In this document: piece by piece, positions 1 through 5,391 of the stretch
Layout: each line of letters opens with the position of its first letter
Numbering within the stretch: the stretch's first letter is position 1
From: Candidatus Dormiibacterota bacterium
Lineage (GTDB): Bacteria; Chloroflexota; Dormibacteria; Aeolococcales; Aeolococcaceae
Reading direction: 5' to 3'
DNA length: 5,391 nt
Assembly: GCA_003153215.1 (NCBI GenBank)
Contig: PLXL01000201.1
Location: forward strand, 1-5,391
Notes under the pieces: model-generated
Told to the model about the DNA's origin: nothing
Databases searched by the model: none
The model's input: only the letters and a program-made list of their open reading frames with translations
Translations under genes and position numbers: made by a program

Positions 1-448
1 CGAGGGAGGTCGAGCCGAGCCGGAAACCCGGGTCCATCCCGCAGCGCGCGAGCATGTGGATGAGGAGCGCCGAGGTGGTCGTCTTGCCGTGGGTGCCGCA
101 GACCGAGAGACGGAGACGTGACCCGGTCAGAGAGACGAAGAACTCGACCTCGCTGCTGAGTGGCAGACCGCGCCGCCTGGCCTCCAGCCACTCCTCATTG
201 AGGGGCCGGACCTGATTGCCCACGACCACCAGGTCGGGGACGCCCCAGCGGTCGAGGTTGCGCGGGTCGTGCCCGTTCTCCCACTGGATGCCCGCCGCGG
301 TGACGATGTCGGAGACCGGCGGGTAGGCGTGCTCGTCGCTGCCGGTGACCAGGTCGCCCATCTGCTGGGCGAGGATGGCGGCGCCGCTCACCGCGTAGCC
401 GCAGATCCCCAGGAAGTGGACGTGGCGGGGGCGCGGCTCAGGCGGCAC
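1..448 (-). CDS. mpl: Mpl-like UDP-N-acetylmuramate-tripeptide ligase, N-terminal part (runs off left edge)
   Basis: Partial gene with 149 codons visible. Start is GTG at 448..446, preceded by GGGGGA six bases upstream, and it overlaps the murG stop by 11 nt, which suggests coupling. The N-terminal UDP-binding domain has LGICG at residues 13-17 and TGSDEHAYPPVS at 35-46. PDLVVVGN follows at 71-78, and the ATP-binding P-loop GTHGKTTT is at 118-125, then GMDPGF. The P-loop and Rossmann-like start show a Mur ligase. The ICG motif, the YPPxS segment, VVGN (MurC usually has VVSSA) and xPGF after the P-loop are typical of Mpl, which joins L-Ala-gamma-D-Glu-meso-DAP to UDP-MurNAc in the cytoplasm, classically for wall recycling. 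It sits where murC normally follows murG. The central domain and C-terminal peptide-binding domain are outside the window, so substrate choice cannot be read. A divergent MurC is the main alternative. Confidence 0.75.
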   Translation of the reverse strand, partial: MPPEPRPRHVHFLGICGYAVSGAAILAQQMGDLVTGSDEHAYPPVSDIVTAAGIQWENGHDPRNLDRWGVPDLVVVGNQVRPLNEEWLEARRRGLPLSSEVEFFVSLTGSRLRLSVCGTHGKTTTSALLIHMLARCGMDPGFRLGSTSL

Positions 449-1550
449 GGGGTGTCCCCCGGGCCCGGCCGGCCCCCGCCAGGCGCCGGACGATCGCCGC
501 CACGCTGGCGGTCGCCTCCGGCCTCCCCATGGACCGGCTCCTCTCGGCCATCTCCCGCCAGCGCCCGGGATCGCCGAGGACCTCCTCGAGGACGCCGCGC
601 AGGCGCTCCCCGTCGCACTCGGCGTCGGTGACCAGCAGGGCGGCACCGGCCTCAACGTAGGGGACCGCATTGTGCCGCTGATGGTCGCCGGCGTGGGGGT
701 AGGGGACCAGGATCATGGGGCGGCCGAGGGCGCTCACCTCGGCGAGCGACGAGCCGCCCGCGCGCATCAGCACCAGGTCGGCGGCGGCCACCCGGGCGGC
801 GGCGTCGCCGTAGAAGGCGGCCACCTCCCAGCGGCGCTGCAATTCGGGGTCGAGGGTGGCGCGGGCGGCGAGCACCTCGGCCTCGTCGAGCTGGCCGCAT
901 TGGTGGGTGATCTCCAGCTCGGGATGGTCACGGAGCAGGCGGGGAGCGCAGTCGCAGAGCGCCCGATTGATCCGCCGCGCCCCCTGCGAGCCGCCCCACG
1001 CCAGTAGACGCTGGGGGCGGTCGCGCAGCGGCGGTGCCCCATCGCGGAACTCCCGTCGGATCGGGTTGCCGGTCACCTCCACCCCCCGTCCGCGCAGGAG
1101 CCGGGCGGTCCCGGGAAAGGAGACGGCGACGGCGTCGGCCCGGCGGGCGAGGAAGCGGGTGGCCCGGCCGGGGAGCGCATTCTGCTCGAGGAGGAGGACG
1201 GGCACCCGCTCGCGCCGGGCGGCCAGCACCACCGGCACCGAGACGTACCCCGCCGCCCCCACCACCACGTCCGGCCGGAATCGGCGGATCAGGCGGCGCG
1301 CCTCCCTCACGGACCGGCTCAGGCGAAGCCCAAAGCCGGCGACCGTCGCCGGGTGGGCGAAATCGAGGCCGCGGATCTCCAGGGTCTCCAGGGGGATCCC
1401 GGTGCGCTCGACGAGCGCCTCGGCGACCCCGCCCCGCCTGCCGACCAGGAGCACGGCGCCCTCCGGGTCAGCGGCGCGCAACTCGTCTGCGACCGCCAGC
1501 GCCGGGATCAGGTGCCCACCCGTCCCGCCCCCGGCGATCAACGTTCGCAC
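438..1550 (-). CDS. murG: UDP-GlcNAc:lipid I N-acetylglucosaminyltransferase MurG
   Basis: Complete, 370 residues, usual length for the family. MurG is a GT-B glycosyltransferase on the inner face of the membrane that transfers GlcNAc from UDP-GlcNAc to lipid I, giving lipid II. Visible motifs in order: GGGTGGH at 7-13 (acceptor/diphosphate loop), GYVSVPVVLAA at 101-111, EQNALPG at 122-128, TGNPIR at 160-165, GGSQGA at 186-191, RAGGSSLAEV at 263-272 and VPYPHAGDHQRHNA at 282-295; these last three form the UDP-GlcNAc site. The start is GTG at 1550..1548, with AGGGGG nine bases upstream; the glycine loop begins at residue 7 as expected. The gene overlaps ftsW by 83 nt and the following ligase by 11 nt, so it is probably translated as part of one operon. 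One oddity is Leu121, where most homologues have His before EQN. Confidence 0.97.
   Translation of the reverse strand: MRTLIAGGGTGGHLIPALAVADELRAADPEGAVLLVGRRGGVAEALVERTGIPLETLEIRGLDFAHPATVAGFGLRLSRSVREARRLIRRFRPDVVVGAAGYVSVPVVLAARRERVPVLLLEQNALPGRATRFLARRADAVAVSFPGTARLLRGRGVEVTGNPIRREFRDGAPPLRDRPQRLLAWGGSQGARRINRALCDCAPRLLRDHPELEITHQCGQLDEAEVLAARATLDPELQRRWEVAAFYGDAAARVAAADLVLMRAGGSSLAEVSALGRPMILVPYPHAGDHQRHNAVPYVEAGAALLVTDAECDGERLRGVLEEVLGDPGRWREMAERSRSMGRPEATASVAAIVRRLAGAGRARGTPRAA
455..460 (-). promoter_or_regulatory. Ribosome binding site of the Mpl-like gene
   Basis: GGGGGA on the minus strand, six bases before the GTG at 448, inside the 3' end of murG. Together with the 11 nt overlap it favours this GTG as the start. 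The LGICG motif then begins at residue 13, near the expected distance from the N-terminus. Confidence 0.5.
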
Positions 1551-2778
1551 GACTGAGAGCCCCCTGACGTACCACCCCAGAGAAGCTGCGCTTCTCCAGG
1601 GACCCCGGGCGCCGGCCCTGCGCCGACACGTTGCAGAGTATCCCCACCGCGGCCAGGTTCATCACCAGGGCGGTGCCCCCGTAGCTGATGAAGGGGAGCG
1701 GGATGCCGGTGGTCGGGATCAGCACGGTCACCGCGGCGACGTTGACGAAGGCCTGTATGCAGATCCAGGCGGTGATCCCGCCGGAGAGCAGCGTCCCGAA
1801 GCGGTCGGGAGCGCGCAGCGACGCCCGGATCCCCCGCCAGGCCAGAAAGGTGAAGGCGAGCACCAGCGCCCCCGTTCCGATCAGGCCCAGCTCCTCGCCG
1901 ATGATCGCGAAGATGAAGTCGGTGTGGGCCTCGGGGAGCCAGGCGTACTTCAGAATGGAGTTGCCCAGCCCGACCCCGGTGAGACCGCCCCGCCCCAGCC
2001 CGAAGAGAGCCTGGGTGCCCTGCCAGCAGGTGCCCAGCGAGGTGTCGCTCACCGACTGGCCGAAGCAGGTGATCCGGCTGAGCCGGTAGGGCTCGGCGAG
2101 GACGGTGAGCCAGCCGACACCCCCCCCGATGGCCAGCAGGGTGATCAGGTGCCGGTAGCGGGCGCCGGCCAGGAAGAGCAGGATGCCGCCCACGGCGGCG
2201 ATGACCACGGTGCTCCCCAGGTCCTTCTCGGCGAGGATCAGCGCGACCGGGATGCTGAGCAGGATGACGTAGTCGCGGATCCCCCGCCAGCTCCGGACCA
2301 GCGTGCCCCGATCGCTCAGCCACCGGCCCAGGACGACGATCGCCGCGAGCGCCGCCACCGCCGACGGCTGCAGCTCGATGATCCCGAGGTTGAACCAGCG
2401 CCGGGCTCCATTGATCTGGATGCCGATGTGGGGCACCAGCACGGCGAGCAGCATCAGCACCGTGATCAGCCCGATGGCGCGGGAGAAGCGAAGGAGGTGG
2501 TGATAGTCGAGCCGGGCGAGCACCAGCATCCCGGCCAGGCCCACCACCATGTAGGCGACCTGGCGCTCGAAGTAGTAGCTGGGATTGCCGGTCTGCTGAT
2601 AGGCGAGCACTTCGGAGGCGCTGTAGACCATCACCAGGCCAAAGGCGCAGATGGCGGCGATGACGACGTACAGCCATCCATCGACGGCTGCGAGCCCCCG
2701 CGTCGCCGGCGTGAGTTCGACCCTGGCCCTGCGAATGGGCAGGTCGAGACTGCGCGTCGGGGACGTCTGGACGGCCAT
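1468..2778 (-). CDS. ftsW: FtsW, septal peptidoglycan glycosyltransferase (SEDS family)
   Basis: Complete, 436 residues. FtsW is a polytopic membrane protein that polymerises lipid II at the division septum together with an FtsI-type transpeptidase. About 33 cytoplasmic residues precede the first hydrophobic segment (about 34-52), and about ten membrane segments follow. SEDS motifs: NGARRW at 123-128, EKDLGST at 184-190, YRLSR at 231-235, LPEAHTDFIFA at 281-291 with the conserved Asp287 matching the proposed catalytic Asp of RodA/FtsW, GEELG at 294-298, and GIPLPFISYGGTALV at 358-372. PEAHTDF and the dcw context favour FtsW over RodA. The ATG has AGGAG four bases upstream. Oddities are two cysteines (238 and 251) in the large extracytoplasmic loop, a run of eight G at codons 218-220, and a basic Arg-rich tail (about 387-436) whose last 27 codons lie inside murG. 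Confidence 0.95.
   Translation of the reverse strand: MAVQTSPTRSLDLPIRRARVELTPATRGLAAVDGWLYVVIAAICAFGLVMVYSASEVLAYQQTGNPSYYFERQVAYMVVGLAGMLVLARLDYHHLLRFSRAIGLITVLMLLAVLVPHIGIQINGARRWFNLGIIELQPSAVAALAAIVVLGRWLSDRGTLVRSWRGIRDYVILLSIPVALILAEKDLGSTVVIAAVGGILLFLAGARYRHLITLLAIGGGVGWLTVLAEPYRLSRITCFGQSVSDTSLGTCWQGTQALFGLGRGGLTGVGLGNSILKYAWLPEAHTDFIFAIIGEELGLIGTGALVLAFTFLAWRGIRASLRAPDRFGTLLSGGITAWICIQAFVNVAAVTVLIPTTGIPLPFISYGGTALVMNLAAVGILCNVSAQGRRPGSLEKRSFSGVVRQGALSRANVDRRGRDGWAPDPGAGGRRRVARR
1560..1565 (-). promoter_or_regulatory. Ribosome binding site of murG
   Basis: AGGGGG on the minus strand, nine bases before the GTG at 1550, inside the ftsW coding region. It supports independent initiation of murG despite the long overlap with the ftsW tail. 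Confidence 0.5.
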
Positions 2779-2912
2779 GCGGCTCCTGCGGTGCGGTGAC
2801 GTGGGGGGGACGGTTGCGGGAATCAGGCCAGGCGGACATTGTTACGCACGCGGCGGCTTTGTGGCGAAGCATTGCGACGTCAGTGCTGCGCGCGCTCGAC
2901 GAGCAGCCCAGG
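2779..2912 (-). promoter_or_regulatory. mraY-ftsW intergenic region, possible weak internal promoter
   Basis: This 134 nt gap is the longest non-coding stretch in the window and sits where murD is usually found. No murD remnant was seen. Read on the minus strand, the middle is less GC-rich than its surroundings and holds TAACAA at 2844..2839, a fair -10 match. TTCGCC lies 18 nt upstream at 2868..2863 as a poor -35 match. Just after the mraY stop, GCTGC and GCAGC (within 2885..2907) can pair around a short inner hairpin, but no T-run follows, so it is not a convincing terminator. A run of seven C lies about 25-31 nt before the ftsW start. A promoter serving ftsW-murG-mpl is an inference only. 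Confidence 0.3.
2783..2787 (-). promoter_or_regulatory. Ribosome binding site of ftsW
   Basis: AGGAG on the minus strand, four bases before the ATG at 2778. It is the best Shine-Dalgarno match among the genes here. It supports this start over earlier starts in overlapping frames, and fits ftsW being the one gene too far from its upstream neighbour to rely on translational coupling. Confidence 0.7.
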
Positions 2913-3863
2913 TCACGCGACGACGTGCACCGTCAGCAGGGTGAGGGTCAATGCGACCGCGGCTCCGGCCGCGAAGAGCAGCACCAGGCGCTCCTCGCGG
3001 ATACCCATCTTCTCGAAGTGATGGTGGAGCGGGCTGGCCCGGAACACGCGGCGATGGAAGCGAGTGATGGCGGTGACGTTGACGATGACGCTGGCCGTCT
3101 CCACCGCGAAGACGATGCCGAGCAGGGGCAGCAGCCAGAGCAGGTGGGCCTCGACGCAGATCGCGGTCAGGGCGGCTCCGAGACCGAGGGCCCCGGTGTC
3201 GCCCATGAAGATCCGGGCGGGGTGCCAGTTGTAGAGGAGGAAGGCGGCGATGGTCCCGAGGAGGGCGGCGGCGAGGGCGGCGGCGCTCCCCGCACCGAGC
3301 CAGAGGGAGGCGACGATGGCGCCGACCAGGGCGATGGCGACACAGGTGCCGGCCAGGCCGTCCACCCCGTCGGTCAGGTTGACCGCGTTGGTGGTGGCCA
3401 CCACCGCGATGGCGGAGAGCGGGACGATCGCCCAGCCGAGACTGACCATCCCGGCCAGGGGGAGGGCCTGAGCGGTGGCGCCGACGGCGTGCAGGCCGAA
3501 TCCGACCGCGACCCCGACCACGATCTGAAGGACCAGCTTCTGCCGGACCCGCAGGCCCAATGAGCCGAGCCCGCGGACGTTGGCGAGGTCGTCGAGGAAT
3601 CCCACCGCCGCCCCGCCGACGAGCGCGAAGGCGATCACGAAGCCGGCCTGGGTGCGGTCGGTGGCCAGCCACACCGCGACGGCGATGAGGCAGAAGAGGA
3701 TGCCGCCCATGGTCGGTGTCCCCGCCTTTGCCCGATGGGTCGAGGGGTTGTACGCCTGCACCATCTGTCCCGCCCCGGCACGGGCCAGGATGGTGATCAG
3801 CACCGGGTAGAGGGCGACGCCGGCGACGAAGCAGACGGCGGCGACGATGATGGCGTGGCTCAT
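2913..3863 (-). CDS. mraY: Phospho-N-acetylmuramoyl-pentapeptide transferase MraY
   Basis: Complete, 316 residues, at the short end of the usual 320-360. MraY is an integral membrane enzyme that transfers phospho-MurNAc-pentapeptide from its UDP carrier to undecaprenyl phosphate, making lipid I. Seen in order: HRAKAGTPTMGG at 43-54, GFLDD at 88-92 (the acidic pair, Asp91 and Asp92, expected in the Mg-dependent active site), NLTDGVDGLAGT at 162-173, YNWHPARIFMGDTGALGLG at 211-229 with Asp222, and SPLHHHFE at 277-284. Hydrophobic segments between these fit about ten membrane helices. The start is the ATG whose bases overlap the murF stop as ATGA, a typical coupled junction. The frame stays open for about 1 kb upstream through murF, but that stretch has no family similarity and is a GC-driven shadow. 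The stop is followed by a 134 nt gap before ftsW. Confidence 0.97.
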   Translation of the reverse strand: MSHAIIVAAVCFVAGVALYPVLITILARAGAGQMVQAYNPSTHRAKAGTPTMGGILFCLIAVAVWLATDRTQAGFVIAFALVGGAAVGFLDDLANVRGLGSLGLRVRQKLVLQIVVGVAVGFGLHAVGATAQALPLAGMVSLGWAIVPLSAIAVVATTNAVNLTDGVDGLAGTCVAIALVGAIVASLWLGAGSAAALAAALLGTIAAFLLYNWHPARIFMGDTGALGLGAALTAICVEAHLLWLLPLLGIVFAVETASVIVNVTAITRFHRRVFRASPLHHHFEKMGIREERLVLLFAAGAAVALTLTLLTVHVVA

Positions 3864-5233
3864 GCCAAAAGGCGCTTCACGACCCGTTCGAGCCCGATCC
3901 CGCGGCTTCCCTTGACCAGGACCACCGAGCCGGGGCGGAGGAGCGGGAGGGCGAGTTCGGCCGCACCATCCGCGTCCGCCGCCTGGGCGACCGCGGCCGC
4001 GGGCATTCCGGCGGCGACCGCGGCGGCGGCGACCACCTCGGCCTGCTCTCCGACGGCGATCAGCCGGGTGGCGGCCCCGGCGGCGTGACGCCCGGCCTCG
4101 CGGTGGGCGGACAGGGTGCGGTCGCCCAACTCCAACATGTCGCCAATGATGGCGAGCCGCTCGGGGGCCCCGCTGACCCGGAGCCCCTCGAGGGCGGCCG
4201 CGAGGGAGGTGGGGCTGCTGTTGTAGCTGTCGTCGACGAGGGTGGAGCCCCGGAGGCCGGCCATCACCTCGCCACGGTGCTCGGCCGGAGCGAACTCGCC
4301 GATCCTCCTGGCGGCCTCGGCGATGCCGACCCCGAAGCAGGATGCGACGGCAGCCGCGGCGGCGGCGTCCAAGAGGAGGTGGCGCCCCGGAGCCCGCAGG
4401 CGGATCGGGGCCCGCCCGTCGGGACCGACCAGGACGGCCCGGCTGCCCAGCGCGCCATCGGGGGCGATGTCCTCCACCCGCCAGGTGGCCTCGGAGCTCT
4501 CCTCCCCGAACCAGCGGATGGGGGCCGGGCTCTGCGCCGCGACGCCGACCACCCGCGGATCGTCGGCGTTGAGGATGGCGGCGCCCTGCAAGGGGAGCGC
4601 CGCGAGCAGCTCCGCCTTGGCCTGGGCGATCGCCTCCTCGGAGCCGAGCTGGCCGATGTGGGCCTGGCCGACGTTGAGCAGCACCCCGTAGGTGGGATGG
4701 GTGAAGCCGGCCAGATCGGCGATCTCGCCGGGAGCGGTCATCGCCATCTCGACCACCAGCCGCTCCACCGGCGGCTCCAGCCGGAGCACGTGGAGCGGGA
4801 TCTGGGTCCAGGTGTTGAGATTCCCCGGGGTCCTGGCCGTCGGCCGCCCGGAGAGGGCCAGCGCGCACATCTCCTTGGCGGTGGTCTTGCCCACCGAACC
4901 GGTCACCCCCACCACCGTGGCCCCGAGCTGGGAGATGCGGCGGGAGCAGGCGGCGCGGAGCGCGGCGGCGGTGTCGGCGACCCGGATGAGGAGGGGCGGC
5001 GCCTCCGGCCCCGGCCGGAAGGTCTGCCCCACCACCGCGAGGGCCGCGCCCCGGCGGGCGGCATCGGCCACAAAGGCGTGGCCGTCCATCGCCTCACCGG
5101 GCAGGGCGACGAAGCCGGCGCCGGGGGTCACCTTCCGCGAGTCGCTGACCAGGTCGGAGATCTCGAGGCTGGCGCCCGGCGGGGCCTCGAGCCGGCCGCC
5201 GAGGAGGTCGGCGAGCGAATCGGCGAGGAGCAC
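3860..5233 (-). CDS. murF: UDP-N-acetylmuramoyl-tripeptide--D-alanyl-D-alanine ligase MurF
   Basis: Complete, 457 residues from the chosen GTG, normal for MurF. It is a cytoplasmic ATP-dependent ligase that adds D-Ala-D-Ala to UDP-MurNAc-tripeptide. Motifs, numbered from this start: SDSR at 30-33 in the N-terminal UDP domain, P-loop TGSVGKTT at 111-118, GNLN at 137-140, EMAMTAPGEI at 162-171, NVGQAH at 187-192, Lys206 in AQAKAEL (position of the carbamylated lysine), NADDPR at 222-227, then the C-terminal domain with DDSYNSSP at 334-341, GDMLELG at 364-370 and VKGSRG at 440-445. GDMLELG and the DDSYN motif separate MurF from MurC, D and E. The frame is open to a further GTG at 5332, inside ftsI, but that adds 33 Pro-rich residues unlike the family. 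Neither start has a clear Shine-Dalgarno. It ends in an ATGA overlap with mraY and starts 47 nt after ftsI. Confidence 0.95.
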   Translation of the reverse strand: MLLADSLADLLGGRLEAPPGASLEISDLVSDSRKVTPGAGFVALPGEAMDGHAFVADAARRGAALAVVGQTFRPGPEAPPLLIRVADTAAALRAACSRRISQLGATVVGVTGSVGKTTAKEMCALALSGRPTARTPGNLNTWTQIPLHVLRLEPPVERLVVEMAMTAPGEIADLAGFTHPTYGVLLNVGQAHIGQLGSEEAIAQAKAELLAALPLQGAAILNADDPRVVGVAAQSPAPIRWFGEESSEATWRVEDIAPDGALGSRAVLVGPDGRAPIRLRAPGRHLLLDAAAAAAVASCFGVGIAEAARRIGEFAPAEHRGEVMAGLRGSTLVDDSYNSSPTSLAAALEGLRVSGAPERLAIIGDMLELGDRTLSAHREAGRHAAGAATRLIAVGEQAEVVAAAAVAAGMPAAAVAQAADADGAAELALPLLRPGSVVLVKGSRGIGLERVVKRLLA

Positions 5234-5280
5234 CGCCGGATGGTGCCACAGCCGGGGCGAGCGCGGAGAAGGTGCGAGGC

Positions 5281-5391
5281 TCAGGGGGTGAGGTGGTAGT
5301 AGTCGATCATCTGCTCGGCCATCTGCCGCCACACCGGGGCGGCCAGCAGGGAGCCGAAGTCGTCCGCGGCCGGGACCTGCGGCTCGTTGAT
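5281..5391 (-). CDS. ftsI: Class B penicillin-binding protein, probably FtsI, C-terminal end (runs off right edge)
   Basis: Only the last 36 codons and the TGA stop are in the window. The residues INEPQVP at 1-7, then FGSLLAAPVWRQMAEQMI at 12-29 and YYHLTP, match the closing strand and helix of transpeptidase domains, where I(D/N)EP is followed by a YGG or GS segment, AAPVF and an IAEQ helix. Class B PBPs of this kind cross-link septal peptidoglycan on the outer face of the membrane together with FtsW. Being directly upstream of murF in a dcw cluster makes FtsI the likely identity. The SxxK, SxN and KTG catalytic motifs lie outside the window, so another class B PBP cannot be excluded. No PASTA domain follows the transpeptidase end. 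In the usual order murE would come next, but murF follows after 47 nt. Confidence 0.8.
   Translation of the reverse strand: MNEPQVPAADDFGSLLAAPVWRQMAEQMIDYYHLTP

Noticed and set aside
1..448. Plain MurC assignment from position after murG
   Set aside because: Position suggests MurC, but the readable motifs (ICG, YPPxS, VVGN) fit Mpl better. MurC is kept only as the alternative.
856..2799. Long plus-strand open frame of 647 codons opposite murG and ftsW
   Set aside because: It is antisense to two clearly recognised genes, has low-complexity Arg/Pro/Ala/Asp-rich composition and shows no family motifs. Long antisense frames are expected at this GC content.
1538..2872. Minus-strand frame of 444 codons overlapping ftsW
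   Set aside because: Different frame from ftsW; low-complexity His/Arg/Pro/Ala-rich translation without membrane segments or motifs. FtsW is intact in its own frame.
2885..2907. Possible terminator hairpin after mraY
   Set aside because: The paired arms are only five bases with a competing inner hairpin, and no T-run follows on the transcribed strand.
2796..3563. Plus-strand open frame of 255 codons opposite mraY
   Set aside because: Highly acidic, Gly/Asp/Glu/Gln-rich translation, mirror of the hydrophobic MraY codons; no motif.
2913..4868. Apparent 651-residue protein fusing an unknown N-terminal domain to MraY
   Set aside because: The N-terminal part is an out-of-frame reading of murF. 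MraY starts properly at the ATG overlapping the murF stop.
4085..5299. Plus-strand open frame of 404 codons opposite murF
   Set aside because: Gly/Ala/Pro/Arg-rich translation with no recognisable domain, lying antisense to an intact MurF with all motifs.
1..5391. CRISPR arrays, insertion sequences, tRNA or phage genes
   Set aside because: No direct-repeat array, transposase motif, terminal inverted repeats or tRNA-like sequence was seen; nearly all of the window is accounted for by dcw genes.

Overview
The window is a high-GC stretch of bacterial chromosome carrying part of a division and cell wall (dcw) cluster. All recognisable genes lie on the minus strand, so transcription runs from the right end to the left. 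In order they are the C-terminal end of a class B penicillin-binding protein (probably FtsI), MurF, MraY, FtsW, MurG, and the N-terminal part of a Mur ligase that runs off the left edge. Coding density is very high. The murF/mraY, ftsW/murG and murG/ligase pairs overlap. The only gaps are 47 nt (ftsI to murF) and 134 nt (mraY to ftsW).

The genes form one pathway. MurF adds D-Ala-D-Ala to the UDP-MurNAc tripeptide. MraY moves the phospho-MurNAc-pentapeptide onto undecaprenyl phosphate to give lipid I, and MurG adds GlcNAc to give lipid II. FtsW polymerises lipid II at the septum and its partner, the FtsI-type transpeptidase, cross-links the strands.

The most notable point is what is missing or replaced. 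In the usual order ftsI-murE-murF-mraY-murD-ftsW-murG-murC, murE and murD are absent from their places. The ligase at the murC position reads as the Mpl family (UDP-N-acetylmuramate:L-alanyl-gamma-D-glutamyl-meso-diaminopimelate ligase) rather than as MurC. MurC, MurD and MurE are the three enzymes whose combined output Mpl can produce in one step from a preformed tripeptide. The pattern therefore raises, without proving, the idea of an unusual route to UDP-MurNAc-tripeptide. The three genes could equally lie elsewhere in the genome.

Lineage cannot be fixed from this window. The high GC and protein style fit a high-GC phylum such as Chloroflexota, Dormibacterota or a relative, and this is only an impression. 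No tRNA, rRNA, CRISPR, insertion sequence or phage feature was seen.
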